DNA from: Halanaerobium saccharolyticum
GTDB taxonomy: Bacteria > Bacillota > Halanaerobiia > Halanaerobiales > Halanaerobiaceae
Length of the DNA: 64,000 nt
NCBI RefSeq assembly: GCF_004362045.1
Contig: NZ_SNWX01000006.1
Span: 62,001-126,000, forward strand
Reading direction: 5' to 3'
Position 1 is the first letter of the stretch. Every line of letters begins with the position of its first letter. The position numbers and the translations under genes are program-made. The notes under the pieces were generated by a model, which was not told the origin of the DNA, did no database searches, and saw only the letters and a list, made by a program, of their open reading frames with translations. This document shows positions 34,516 through 42,533 of this stretch, one piece after another.

Positions 34516-34845
34516 TTGGGAATGCTAGAACAGATTGCAAATGACTTAGAAACATTAAAGGAAAAGTTAGAAAGTATTCCGGCTTCAGGTGTGGGGCCTT
34601 CACCGGAAATGGAGAGCAAATTTAAAGATAAGGAGGGATTGAAAGACTTTGAAGCAGCGGAGTATTTAGGAATTAGCAAATCTTCAATTTTGAGACATAA
34701 AGAACAACTGCCTCATGCTTATCTCGGCAGAAGATTAATATTTCCTAAATCAGCTTTGAAGGAGTGGCTAAAAGAGAAATCAATGGAGAATGTTGAAAAG
34801 GATATTATTGAAAAGGAAGATTATATACTTAAGAAGTTATCTTAA
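34516..34845 (+). CDS. Excisionase-like winged-HTH protein
   Basis: A 109-residue protein with an N-terminal helical region (1-40) and a helix_turn_helix_17/excisionase-type domain (DFEAAEYLGISKSSILRHKEQLPHAYLGRRLIFPKSALKEWLKEKS). Start TTG 34516 lies 7 bases after AAGGAGGT, whereas ATG 34522 would be too far. It could be the recombination directionality factor for the integrase or an early regulator. The 72-base gap after it holds nothing recognisable. Confidence 0.62.
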   Translation: MGMLEQIANDLETLKEKLESIPASGVGPSPEMESKFKDKEGLKDFEAAEYLGISKSSILRHKEQLPHAYLGRRLIFPKSALKEWLKEKSMENVEKDIIEKEDYILKKLS

Positions 34846-34917
34846 CTTAATTATATCGCTGGCATTAATTTTAATTAATTAAATTTTGTGAATAAAAAAC
34901 TACAAAGGAGGAAAATT

Positions 34918-35445
34918 ATGAGGACTTTAGGAGATGCTATTAAAGACGCGGTGGCTGCGAAAGGTTTAACTCAAGAGCAGGTTTCTAGACAGGTAGGTAT
35001 TGATAGGACAACACTTTCTAAGTACATGAATAATCATGTTGATGTACCAAATGATATTAAAAGAAGCCTTGTTAGTTATCTAAGTGACCCAGTATTAAGA
35101 ATAAAGTTTTACGGAACTACTTCTTCAAATATTGTTTTTGATAAAGCACATTTAGAATTTTATAAGTCAGGTCTTAAAGCTATTGAGGAATTTAAAGAGG
35201 CAATCGAGAGTATAGAAGAAGTTTTAAATTTTGCTTATAACATCAATTCTGAAGAAGAATTAACTGATGATCAGATGGAAAAGTTTGAGAAAATGCTGGA
35301 TGAAATCGAGGATGCTAATCACGCTTGTGACATGGTTGATATAACTGCAGCTGAACTTGGAGCTGATTTAGATGCTAGAAATCGAAGGTGTTATAAGAAG
35401 TATAGAACCAGAGGATACTTAGAAGAGTGTGAATATAATGGGTAG
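34918..35445 (+). CDS. XRE-family HTH protein with helical C-terminal domain
   Basis: A 175-residue protein with an N-terminal HTH_3 domain (IKDAVAAKGLTQEQVSRQVGIDRTTLSKYMNNH) followed by an acidic helical region (AIEEFKEAIESIEEVLNFAYN). AAAGGAGG selects ATG 34918 over GTG 34888. It is likely a further early regulator. The C-terminal CRKY-type residues overlap the next small gene. Confidence 0.7.
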   Translation: MRTLGDAIKDAVAAKGLTQEQVSRQVGIDRTTLSKYMNNHVDVPNDIKRSLVSYLSDPVLRIKFYGTTSSNIVFDKAHLEFYKSGLKAIEEFKEAIESIEEVLNFAYNINSEEELTDDQMEKFEKMLDEIEDANHACDMVDITAAELGADLDARNRRCYKKYRTRGYLEECEYNG

Positions 35446-35614
35446 TTACAATAAAACAAAAGAAGAAAAAAACTATACACTTTGTAGAGATTGTACAGAA
35501 AACCCAGATTCTTGCAGTAATGATCCACTTGAATGTAGAAAAGATGAAAATGCTCAACTGTATTTTGAACTTTATGAAGAAACTTTTACTAAAATTAGGA
35601 GGGGGAGCAATTAA
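35438..35614 (+). CDS. Small Cys-containing phage protein, unknown
   Basis: A 58-residue hypothetical protein with CRDC and a following CSNDPLECRK, four cysteines that could bind a metal. It overlaps the XRE gene by 8 bases and its TAA overlaps the next start. No function can be assigned. Confidence 0.6.
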   Translation: MGSYNKTKEEKNYTLCRDCTENPDSCSNDPLECRKDENAQLYFELYEETFTKIRRGSN

Positions 35615-35771
35615 ATTTACATTTAAGCTGAAACCACATGAAGTTGGTAGTTTAATGAGAATTGTAGCAGTTCAAATTAATGATAATGAGGAAGTGATCA
35701 GCGAGACTGATGTCGGGTATATAGAAGGGAAATATGCAGATAGGATTTCATTTAAGGAGATGACTGACTGA
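35610..35771 (+). CDS. Small phage protein with probable ATT start
   Basis: A 53-residue hypothetical protein. The only well-placed start is ATT 35610, 6 bases after AGGAGG at 35598-35603, giving MKFTFKLKPHEVGSLMRIV. The ATT overlaps the previous gene's stop (AATTAA), as in coupled translation. A longer frame from 35520 would run inside the previous gene without a ribosome site. Beta-rich; function unknown. Confidence 0.6.
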   Translation: MKFTFKLKPHEVGSLMRIVAVQINDNEEVISETDVGYIEGKYADRISFKEMTD

Positions 35772-35784
35772 GGAGGAAAAACAA

Positions 35785-35979
35785 TTGAAAATAGATATTA
35801 GTGTATCTGAGGAAATGACTATTAAGAGTTCATTACAGATGAGACTGGCTAAACTGAAATCAAGAAAACATAAAGATGATTATGTAAAAAAAGAAATTAA
35901 GAAAATTGAATTGTTATTGCAGAAACTAGACAGAGAAGATGAAAAAGAAGCTAAGCGAATTATGAAAATGGAGGGATAA
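35785..35979 (+). CDS. Small basic helical phage protein, unknown
   Basis: A 64-residue, Lys-rich protein starting at TTG 35785 behind GAGGAGG. One long predicted helix with heptad-like spacing (LQMRLAKLKSRKHKDDYVKKEIKKIELLLQKL). No family recognised. Confidence 0.6.
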   Translation: MKIDISVSEEMTIKSSLQMRLAKLKSRKHKDDYVKKEIKKIELLLQKLDREDEKEAKRIMKMEG

Positions 35980-35980
35980 C

Positions 35981-36217
35981 ATGGGAACAGTTAGAGAATG
36001 GCAGTTATTCATTATGGGTTTGTTGTGGGGATTGATACTGTTTAGATTTGCACCGAGTTTTTTTAAAGATTTAAGAAAAATGTGGTTAGAAATCAGAACA
36101 AATGAAAAAAACCCAGCTGATGGCACAGCTGAGCGAAATAAGAAAAATATTACTAAATATAGTATAACAAATTCTTGCACAGATTTCCACTCTCAGAACT
36201 TGGAAAAGTGGTCATAA
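35981..36217 (+). CDS. Small membrane protein, unknown
   Basis: A 78-residue protein with one transmembrane helix near the start (LFIMGLLWGLILFRFAPSFF) and a charged C-terminus. It starts 1 base after the previous stop, and its own TAA overlaps the following ATG (TAATG). Confidence 0.6.
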   Translation: MGTVREWQLFIMGLLWGLILFRFAPSFFKDLRKMWLEIRTNEKNPADGTAERNKKNITKYSITNSCTDFHSQNLEKWS

Positions 36218-36339
36218 TGCTAAATTCACTTGTCTGGCTCAAAGAAAATGTGGAGGATAATCAGGAATTAAGAGATTATGTTGACTGGATTAACTGGAAA
36301 AGAAAAAAGGAGGATAAAAATGAAAATCAAAAAAATTAA
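36217..36339 (+). CDS. 40-residue phage protein, unknown
   Basis: Short frame starting in the TAATG overlap, rich in Trp (LVWLKENVEDN, YVDWINWKRKK) and ending inside the ATPase gene. The Trp/Lys composition and start-stop coupling suggest it is real, but nothing identifies it. Its 3' end carries the AAAGGAGG site of the next gene. Confidence 0.5.
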   Translation: MLNSLVWLKENVEDNQELRDYVDWINWKRKKEDKNENQKN

Positions 36340-37966
36340 AATAAGCAATTACATTGGAATAGAAGAGTTTGATTGGGACCCATCACCAGGCATTAATATT
36401 ATCGAAGGCCCGAAAGGAACTGGCAAATCTAGTATTACTGAATCAATTGAGAGAGTTTTTTCTAATAATCAAAGAAGAACAGAAGTTATCAGACACGGAG
36501 AAGATGAAGCTTTATTATTTGTTGCCACTGATGAAGGTTTAGAAATTGATCGCAGACTTAGAAATGATAAAAGTGATTATCTTAAATTACAAGGCGACAT
36601 GATTTCAAAATCTACAGAAGGCCAGCTGAGGAAGTTTTTGTCGGGAGATATATTTAGGCCACTTGATTTTATAGATTTAAAAATTTCAGAGCAGACAGAA
36701 ATTATACTCAGTATGATAAAAATGGATTATTCTGCAGATGAAATCAATGGCTGGTTTGGTGAAGATGTTTTGAGCAACATTAACACCTCTAAACATCTGT
36801 TACAAATTCTTAAAGATATTGAGAATAAATATTATAAAGAGCGCCAGGAAGTCAATAGGCAAATCAAATCGCTCGAAGCTCAGGTGAAAGGGATTGAAAG
36901 AGAATTGCCGCCAAATTATGACGGTGAAAAGTGGCAGAATGAAAAGGTTCAGGAATACTATGATAAAGTTTCAAAAGCCAGAGATATTAATCAGAAAATA
37001 GATAAAGCTGAATCAATTCGAGAAAACTTTGAAGATAGGATTGCTAAAATTAAGGCAGAAGGCCAGTCAGAGCGGAACGATATTCGGGAAGAGTATAGAA
37101 ATAAGAAAGAGGAAATTAAGGAGTTAATCGAACTTAAGAAAAATAAGATTGAGCAGAAAAAGAAAGAAATTGTCGAGGTTGATAATCAGCTAAAGACAGA
37201 TAATGAATTGGTTGACGATTGGCTGCAGAAGGAAATTGAGATATTGAAAGCTAAAGCAAAGCAAGAAAAAGAAGAAAATGAGGAGAATGCTTCTAATAGA
37301 AAACATGAAATAAACGAAACAATTCAATATCAAAGAGAAAAAATATCAGCTAAAAAATCAGAGCTTAACGGTTTAGATAATCAGTTAGAATTAGAGCTTA
37401 AGTCAGTGGATCAGGAAACTGCACAGAAAATTGAAAATCAAAAAAACAGCTTAGGCTCAGCTAAAGATTTTCTAGATAAAAAAGAAAAGATTGATATTAA
37501 ACCACTACAGGATAAAGCTGACGAAGTCGCTGAAATGAGAGAATACTTGAACGAGTGGAACAGAATGGTTGACATTAGAGATGGGAAACTTGCTAAGAAA
37601 AAAGACTACAGCGATCATCTTACTAATTTGATTGAGATAGCAAGAGAAAAGCCTGGAGAACTGTTAAAACAACATGAACTGCCACTGGAAGGTATTAGCG
37701 TAGATGAAGAAGGATTAATCAGAATTGATGGAATTTTACTTGATGGTCTATCGGATGGAGAAAAGATAGAAGTAGCATTCAAGATTGCTTTGCAGCGTAT
37801 GGGAAGATTGAAAGTTATGTGTTTAGATGGTTTTAATAATTTAAATCAATCAGAGCAGCAAAAAATATTAAGTATGTGTGAAGAAAATGATATTCAGGCT
37901 TTTGTAACAATTACCAAAGATACTGAAGATGGAAAACGAAAAATAAGGAGTGGGAATAATGAGTAA
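36320..37966 (+). CDS. SMC/Rad50-like phage recombination ATPase
   Basis: A 548-residue protein of the AAA_23/RecF-SMC type. Walker A GPKGTGKS (30-37) follows MKIKKIKISNYIGIEEFDWD. Long coiled coils (about 170-400, Lys/Glu-rich heptads) form the arm. A signature-like LSDGEKI and a Walker B MCLDGFNNL close the C-terminal half. The residue after the Walker B Asp is Gly rather than the usual Glu, so hydrolysis may be slow or rely on another acid. Start ATG 36320 follows AAAGGAGG. It sits with a candidate annealing protein and a nuclease, so a role in phage DNA end processing is likely. Confidence 0.8.
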   Translation: MKIKKIKISNYIGIEEFDWDPSPGINIIEGPKGTGKSSITESIERVFSNNQRRTEVIRHGEDEALLFVATDEGLEIDRRLRNDKSDYLKLQGDMISKSTEGQLRKFLSGDIFRPLDFIDLKISEQTEIILSMIKMDYSADEINGWFGEDVLSNINTSKHLLQILKDIENKYYKERQEVNRQIKSLEAQVKGIERELPPNYDGEKWQNEKVQEYYDKVSKARDINQKIDKAESIRENFEDRIAKIKAEGQSERNDIREEYRNKKEEIKELIELKKNKIEQKKKEIVEVDNQLKTDNELVDDWLQKEIEILKAKAKQEKEENEENASNRKHEINETIQYQREKISAKKSELNGLDNQLELELKSVDQETAQKIENQKNSLGSAKDFLDKKEKIDIKPLQDKADEVAEMREYLNEWNRMVDIRDGKLAKKKDYSDHLTNLIEIAREKPGELLKQHELPLEGISVDEEGLIRIDGILLDGLSDGEKIEVAFKIALQRMGRLKVMCLDGFNNLNQSEQQKILSMCEENDIQAFVTITKDTEDGKRKIRSGNNE

Positions 37967-38816
37967 AAACGAAATGAGTTTACAAAATCAAGGAAAGCAG
38001 TCAGCAGTTCAAGGAATGGCATCATCAAGACAGGCGCAGGAAGTACAGGCAGCTATGGTTGTTGCAAAAAGATTCCCTCGCGACGAGGAGCAAGCTATGA
38101 ACAAAATCATAAATGCTTGCACTCGGCAGAGTCTGGCAGAACAGGCAACTTATGAATATCCTCGTGGCGGAACAAAAGTTAAAGGGCCATCTATTAGGCT
38201 TGCAGAAACCATGGCTCGCAGTTGGGGTAATTTGGACTATGGAATTATTGAGTTAGAGCAAAAAAACGGCTCTTCAGAAATGATGGCTTATTGTTGGGAT
38301 TTAGAGACCAATACCAGAGAAACTAGAATATTTACTGTTAAGCATGTCCGTGACACAAAATACGGGAAAAAAGAACTTGAATCAGCTCGAGATATTTACG
38401 AAATGACAGCAAACATGGGCGCTAGAAGAATGAGAGCCTGCATTCTAGGAGTTATACCAAAGCACGTTGCAGAGGAAGCTGTTGACCAAGCTGAGAAAAC
38501 TCTTGCTAATAAGAACGGTCAGTCATTGGAGCAAAGAATTGAAAAAATGGTTAACGCTTTTGCGGAGCTTGGAGTTAATCAAGAAATGTTAGAAGAAAAA
38601 ATTGGTTGCAAGGCAGCCGCATTTACTCAAAATGATGTTTTAAAGCTCGGTAGAATATACAGAAGTATTGAAGATGAAATGGCAGGAGTTGAAGATTTCT
38701 TTGATTTCGGTCCGGAAGAGAAGTCGCCTTATGATCAGGATGAAAAAGAACCAGAGGATGACTTTGCAAAAGATGTTGAGGATACTATTAAGGAGAGTGA
38801 AAAAAATAATGCTTAA
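37959..38816 (+). CDS. Conserved phage protein of the recombination cassette, candidate single-strand annealing protein
   Basis: A 285-residue soluble protein. The conserved-looking core is FPRDEEQAMNKIINAC, YEYPRGGTKVKGPSIRLAE, WGNLDYGI, YCWDLETNTRETR and YEMTANMGARRMRACILGVIP. I recognise this as a recurrent phage protein, usually of undefined function, found beside ATPases and RecE-like nucleases. Annealing activity is inferred from that slot only. Acidic C-terminal tail as in many SSB-interacting proteins. ATG 37959 is preferred to GTG 37950. Confidence 0.6.
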   Translation: MSKNEMSLQNQGKQSAVQGMASSRQAQEVQAAMVVAKRFPRDEEQAMNKIINACTRQSLAEQATYEYPRGGTKVKGPSIRLAETMARSWGNLDYGIIELEQKNGSSEMMAYCWDLETNTRETRIFTVKHVRDTKYGKKELESARDIYEMTANMGARRMRACILGVIPKHVAEEAVDQAEKTLANKNGQSLEQRIEKMVNAFAELGVNQEMLEEKIGCKAAAFTQNDVLKLGRIYRSIEDEMAGVEDFFDFGPEEKSPYDQDEKEPEDDFAKDVEDTIKESEKNNA

Positions 38817-39606
38817 ATTAACTGATGAAAATTATCATTCAAAAAAAGCAAATTCTGAATATATGTCAGTCTCAACTTTCAAATCATTTCTGCCCTGGTA
38901 CTCATATGGTTGCGAGGCTAAGGCTGTAGCAAAAATAAATGGAGAATGGGAAGAAGAACCTAGTTCAGCAATGCTCATGGGCTCATATATTCACGCTTGG
39001 GCCGAAGGTAAGCTTGACAGTTTTATGGCTAACACTCCCGAATTATTCAAGCAGAACGGTGGGTTGTATGCCAAATATAAACATGCTGACAAGATGATCG
39101 AGACTATCAAAGATGATGATTACATGATGAAGGTGCTGCAGGGCGGCAAGGAAGAAATAATTACTGGGGAGCTCTTCGGAGTTCCCTGGAAAGCAAAAGT
39201 TGATGTCTTGAATGATGAATTTCAGACCTTCACAGATTTGAAAACTACCCGAGAAATTGGCAGAGATTATTATAATGAACACGCTCAGGAATATCAAAAT
39301 TTCATTAATTACTGGGGTTATGATATTCAAATGGCAGTCTATGCAGAACTGATTAAGCAGCAGAGGGAGCTTGATAGTTATTACATGCCTCATATTGCAG
39401 TAGTGGATAAGCAGGACCCGCCAGATAAGGCTGTAATCTATTTTGGGACTGATTGGATACAGGATAAGCTGGAAGAACTTGAAATAGTCGCTGAAAGAGT
39501 TGTAGACGTCTGGGCAGGAAAGAAAGAACCACACAGATGTGGAAAATGTGATTACTGTAGATCGACAAAAAAGATTACTGAATCAATATACTGGAAAGAT
39601 TTTTAG
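38809..39606 (+). CDS. PD-(D/E)XK exonuclease, RecE/lambda-exo-like
   Basis: A 265-residue nuclease. The active-site elements are a conserved Glu in ITGELFGVPWKAKVD (Asp), the TDLKTT beta strand (D-x-K) near residue 145, and YDIQMAVYAEL with the helix Gln/Tyr typical of RecB/Cas4-type nucleases. The C-terminal CGKCDYC lies near the end and could bind zinc. It probably resects phage ends to feed the preceding candidate annealing protein. ATG 38809 follows AAGGAGAG and overlaps that gene by 8 bases. Confidence 0.8.
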   Translation: MLKLTDENYHSKKANSEYMSVSTFKSFLPWYSYGCEAKAVAKINGEWEEEPSSAMLMGSYIHAWAEGKLDSFMANTPELFKQNGGLYAKYKHADKMIETIKDDDYMMKVLQGGKEEIITGELFGVPWKAKVDVLNDEFQTFTDLKTTREIGRDYYNEHAQEYQNFINYWGYDIQMAVYAELIKQQRELDSYYMPHIAVVDKQDPPDKAVIYFGTDWIQDKLEELEIVAERVVDVWAGKKEPHRCGKCDYCRSTKKITESIYWKDF

Positions 39607-39617
39607 TAGGTGATTAA

Positions 39618-39782
39618 ATGCCATGGGAAGTTACCCTTAGTGTTAGAAGCTCAGAATGCCCTTTTTATGAGGAGGATAAACCATTCAATTACAGGTGCGG
39701 CAATAAGAAAAATGAAACAAGTTGGAGAATTATAAACGGGATATGCCAAAAAGAATTTTGCCCGGGTAAGGTAGGTGATTAG
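39618..39782 (+). CDS. 54-residue four-cysteine phage protein
   Basis: Small frame behind AGTAGGTG with cysteines at about 14, 27, 43 and 48 (SECPFY, YRCGN, GICQKEFCPG), which could form one zinc site. Its TAG is directly followed by the ATG of the replication gene. Unknown function. Confidence 0.6.
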   Translation: MPWEVTLSVRSSECPFYEEDKPFNYRCGNKKNETSWRIINGICQKEFCPGKVGD

Positions 39783-40670
39783 ATGGCAAGGCCAAAAAAG
39801 CAAACTGTAGATTACTTCCCTCACATAATTAAGCAAGGAAAAACAATGACCATATTAGAAAGTAAGTTCGGGAATGATGGTTATGCTTTCTGGTTTAAAT
39901 TGTTAGAAATATTAGGATCTACTGAAGGACATAGTTATCGTTACGAAAACCCCACTGATATAGAGTTTTTATGTGCAAAAACCAATGTCAGTCGGGAAAA
40001 GGCAGAAGAAATACTAAATTTGTTAGCTGACTTAGATGCAATTGATAAAAAATGCTGGGAAAATAATATCATTTGGTCCGATAACTTTATTGAAAATGTG
40101 GCAGATGTGTACAGTAAAAGAAGTTGTGGAGTACCCCAAAAACCTGTTTTCGATACCGATAACCCGAATGATAAAGAGTTTTCGAATCAGAAACCCGAAA
40201 GCAAAGAGGTTTCCGGTGACGAAAACCCACAAAGTAAACTAAAGGAAACTAAACTAAAGGAAAGTAAAGATAGTTCGTCGGAAAAATCCGACACAGAGTC
40301 TGACGAATTTTCTCTAAACAAAAAAGATAATGGCCGTTATGATTACCCAAAAGATTATGAGAGATTATATTCGCTTTATCCTTATAGCCGGGGTAATAAA
40401 AAAGCTGGCTGGAGAAAGTGGGCAGCTACCAGGCGAAAAGGTGTTGAACAAGATGATTTGATTGAAGCGGCTAAAAATTATGCAGCAAATTGCAAAAAAG
40501 ATGGCACCGAAGAAAAATGGGTGATGCACATTAAGACATTTTTGGGTAGAGATGAACACTGGAAAGAATATTTAGGAGGTCAAGACTATGGAGGGGAACA
40601 TAAAGAATCTGGTGGAGAAGAAGAAAAAGGAAGTAAATCAAAAGAAGAATTCGCAGCAATGTTCAACTGA
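39783..40670 (+). CDS. Phage replication initiator (DUF4373/Lin1244-like N-terminal domain)
   Basis: A 295-residue protein. The N-terminal domain MARPKKQTVDYFPHI ... FGNDGYAFWFKLLEILG ... FIENVADVYSKR is the Lin1244/Lin1753 type found in phage replisome organisers. The middle (about 120-185) is a low-complexity Lys/Glu/Ser linker whose DNA contains iteron-like repeats. The C-terminal domain (YERLYSLYPYSRGNKKAGWRKW to HIKTFLGRDEHWKEYLG) is DnaD-like in character. It should bind the origin and hand over to the DnaC-like protein encoded next. Confidence 0.8.
   Translation: MARPKKQTVDYFPHIIKQGKTMTILESKFGNDGYAFWFKLLEILGSTEGHSYRYENPTDIEFLCAKTNVSREKAEEILNLLADLDAIDKKCWENNIIWSDNFIENVADVYSKRSCGVPQKPVFDTDNPNDKEFSNQKPESKEVSGDENPQSKLKETKLKESKDSSSEKSDTESDEFSLNKKDNGRYDYPKDYERLYSLYPYSRGNKKAGWRKWAATRRKGVEQDDLIEAAKNYAANCKKDGTEEKWVMHIKTFLGRDEHWKEYLGGQDYGGEHKESGGEEEKGSKSKEEFAAMFN
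40235..40307. other. Candidate phage replication origin inside the initiator gene
   Basis: The 14-mer TAAACTAAAGGAAA occurs at 40235-40248 and exactly again at 40250-40263 (15-base period). It is followed by hairpin GTCGGA-AAAA-TCCGAC (40277-40292), nested in a larger imperfect dyad TTCGTCGGA (40274-40282) / TCTGACGAA (40299-40307). Iterons plus a dyad in the linker of an initiator gene is the lambda O arrangement. The repeats also encode low-complexity KETKLKES, so selection on protein could explain them. Confidence 0.5.
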
Positions 40671-41349
40671 TAAGTCTAATTTAATAAGCAAAGAAAGGCA
40701 GACTGAGTTAATTTGTGAGTCAATGCTTAAGAAATTTAAAGTCCCTAAGCGTTTTAGAAATAAAGGTTTCGATAATTATGACACCGATCAGGGAGATGAA
40801 AAAGCTTTTAAGGCAGTAAAAAATTATGCAGATAATTTTGAAGAGCATTTCCAAAAAGGTCATTGGTTAATTTTAACTGGAGGTTATGGTTTAGGAAAGA
40901 CTCATTTAGCAATAGCAACAGCCAAAGACTGCTTAAATTATTTCGCTGCCAAGGAAGCTGAAAGGTCCAGGAGTACAATTTATAGCGGAATGGGGAAGGT
41001 GATGTTCATTTCTAGCTCAGAAATGATACAGGCAATCAGAGACAGTTATGATTCTAAAGTAAAAAATGAGCAAGAGTTAATGAATAAATATAAAAATACT
41101 CCATTTTTGATAATAGATGATCTTGGCACTGAAAAATCTTCTGAATGGCAGCGAGAGAAAATGTATATAGTTTTAAACCACAGATATAATGAGCTGCTGC
41201 CAACTATAATCACAACTAATTTAGATGCAGGTGATTTATTTAGTCATGTTTCTGAAAGAGTTGTCGAGAGAATGATTGAAGCAGCTGGCAATGGTAAATA
41301 CTTATTAAACTTTGAGGGAGAAAGTTATAGGAGGTTAAAAAATGGATAA
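40588..41349 (+). CDS. DnaC/DnaI-like helicase-loader ATPase
   Basis: A 253-residue AAA+ protein. The N-terminal 60 charged residues contact helicase in this family. Walker A GGYGLGKTHLAIA, Walker B FLIIDDLGTE and a sensor region TTNLDAGDLFSHVSERVVERM are visible. AGGAGGT at 40574-40580 selects ATG 40588, so the gene overlaps the initiator by 83 bases, an unusually long overlap in another frame. It loads the host or phage helicase at the origin. Confidence 0.87.
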   Translation: MEGNIKNLVEKKKKEVNQKKNSQQCSTDKSNLISKERQTELICESMLKKFKVPKRFRNKGFDNYDTDQGDEKAFKAVKNYADNFEEHFQKGHWLILTGGYGLGKTHLAIATAKDCLNYFAAKEAERSRSTIYSGMGKVMFISSSEMIQAIRDSYDSKVKNEQELMNKYKNTPFLIIDDLGTEKSSEWQREKMYIVLNHRYNELLPTIITTNLDAGDLFSHVSERVVERMIEAAGNGKYLLNFEGESYRRLKNG

Positions 41350-41704
41350 AATGAAAGAATTATTTGAGAAGATGGTTAACATAACTTATCAGGCAAGGGC
41401 CCAGGGTGAAATTGGAATGGTGACAGGTGATCGTATAGATAAGGTGGTTAAGGAGTATGAAGAATACTGTAACCGGGAAGAAAGGGAAAAATTAGTTTTG
41501 GAGGCTAAAGATATATTAGATGAAGTTCATAAAGATTTAAGCACTAAAAATCTCGAAACTGTAAATAACCTTATTGATATAGGCGATAAAATCAATAAAT
41601 TTGAAGGCCCGGCAATAAAAGATGCAGACAGAATAATCAAAGATTATGGTGGCATGGAGAAGCTATTAAAGTATAGTGGAGCAGATTTGTATAAGAAAGG
41701 GTGA
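41342..41704 (+). CDS. Helical phage protein, unknown
   Basis: A 120-residue, acidic, all-helical hypothetical protein overlapping the loader gene by 8 bases. No cysteines or membrane segments and no recognised motif. Confidence 0.6.
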   Translation: MDKMKELFEKMVNITYQARAQGEIGMVTGDRIDKVVKEYEEYCNREEREKLVLEAKDILDEVHKDLSTKNLETVNNLIDIGDKINKFEGPAIKDADRIIKDYGGMEKLLKYSGADLYKKG

Positions 41705-41708
41705 TTGA

Positions 41709-41894
41709 ATGGAAGATAACAAAATAAAAGTTAATTTAAGTTTAGGTCATTCTGAATTGTATGAGAGGTATTGTATTAATTGCAAGTATGATTTCAAAAA
41801 TTCAAGAGTAAATATTAAATATTTAGATAGCTGTCCAAAATGCGGGGAGCCAGTAATGCCACCATTAAATTTAATCAAGGAAAGCATTTTTTAG
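41709..41894 (+). CDS. Small zinc-ribbon phage protein
   Basis: A 61-residue protein with C18-x2-C21 (YCINCKYDF) and C39-x2-C42 (SCPKCGEPV), a four-cysteine zinc ribbon. Starts 4 bases after the previous stop. Likely a nucleic-acid or protein-binding accessory of the early region; function unknown. Confidence 0.65.
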   Translation: MEDNKIKVNLSLGHSELYERYCINCKYDFKNSRVNIKYLDSCPKCGEPVMPPLNLIKESIF

Positions 41895-41903
41895 GAGGTC
41901 AAA

Positions 41904-42155
41904 ATGCAAGAAATTAAAGTTACATTAGGTAATCTTTATTTAAAAGAAGAGGTCGAGAAAGGTAATTTAAAAAAATTTGATTATGATTATGTTAAAGTTA
42001 GAAGAACTGAAATTATATATATTAAAGAATATAAAACTATTGATGGTTACACTAATGGAATAGAAAGCAAATTACCAAAAGAATTATTAACGGAAGAAGT
42101 AGCTAAATCATGTGTTAAAAGTTATTTAGAAAATAAACTTAAGGAGCTAGAATAA
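41904..42155 (+). CDS. Small phage protein, unknown
   Basis: An 83-residue protein behind AGGAGG. Beta-rich first half (VRRTEIIYIKEYKTIDG) and helical end. Its TAA overlaps the next ATG as TAATG. Not recognised. Confidence 0.58.
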   Translation: MQEIKVTLGNLYLKEEVEKGNLKKFDYDYVKVRRTEIIYIKEYKTIDGYTNGIESKLPKELLTEEVAKSCVKSYLENKLKELE

Positions 42156-42285
42156 TGGACTTAAAAGAAAAGCTAATGGAAGATCATCCGCAGTTAAGTG
42201 AATATCAAATAGATCAGATCATTGAGGATGCCGAAAGGAAGGTGGATGCTGATGAGAATAATCGGGGCGAAAACAGTCAAAACTA
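42154..42285 (+). CDS. 43-residue acidic helical phage protein
   Basis: Begins in the TAATG overlap. The sequence (LKEKLMEDHPQLSEYQIDQII) is charged and helical, and the body reads as a small protein-binding domain. It ends inside the following zinc-binding gene and carries that gene's ribosome site. Unknown. Confidence 0.5.
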
Positions 42286-42533
42286 GAAAAGTACACAATT
42301 GTGTAGGTTGCGAAAGGAATATTCCAGCGGGCACAAAGATGAATGTTGTTACTTATACGGATGGTGATATATTTCATGCTTATTGGTGCCCTGTCTGTCA
42401 GCATATTTTAGATGAAACACTAATTGAAGATGAATTTATTCCAGAGGGTGAGGTAAGAAACGGAAATCGAGAATACTGGGAAAAAATTAGACGGGAGGTT
42501 GAAGATGGCAAAGGAAAAGAAATTTGCCCTTGA
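42252..42533 (+). CDS. Zinc-binding phage protein, unknown
   Basis: A 93-residue protein with CVGC (residues about 18-21) and CPVCQHIL (about 47-50), forming one zinc site around YTDGDIFHAYW. This resembles the small phage zinc ribbons that follow replication genes. ATG 42252 is chosen because AGGAAGGTGG precedes it. Confidence 0.62.
   Translation: MRIIGAKTVKTRKVHNCVGCERNIPAGTKMNVVTYTDGDIFHAYWCPVCQHILDETLIEDEFIPEGEVRNGNREYWEKIRREVEDGKGKEICP

Noticed and set aside
39043-39534. 163-residue leftward frame opposite the PD-(D/E)XK nuclease gene
   Set aside because: No ribosome site, biased composition typical of an antisense shadow, and it lies fully within a well-supported gene.
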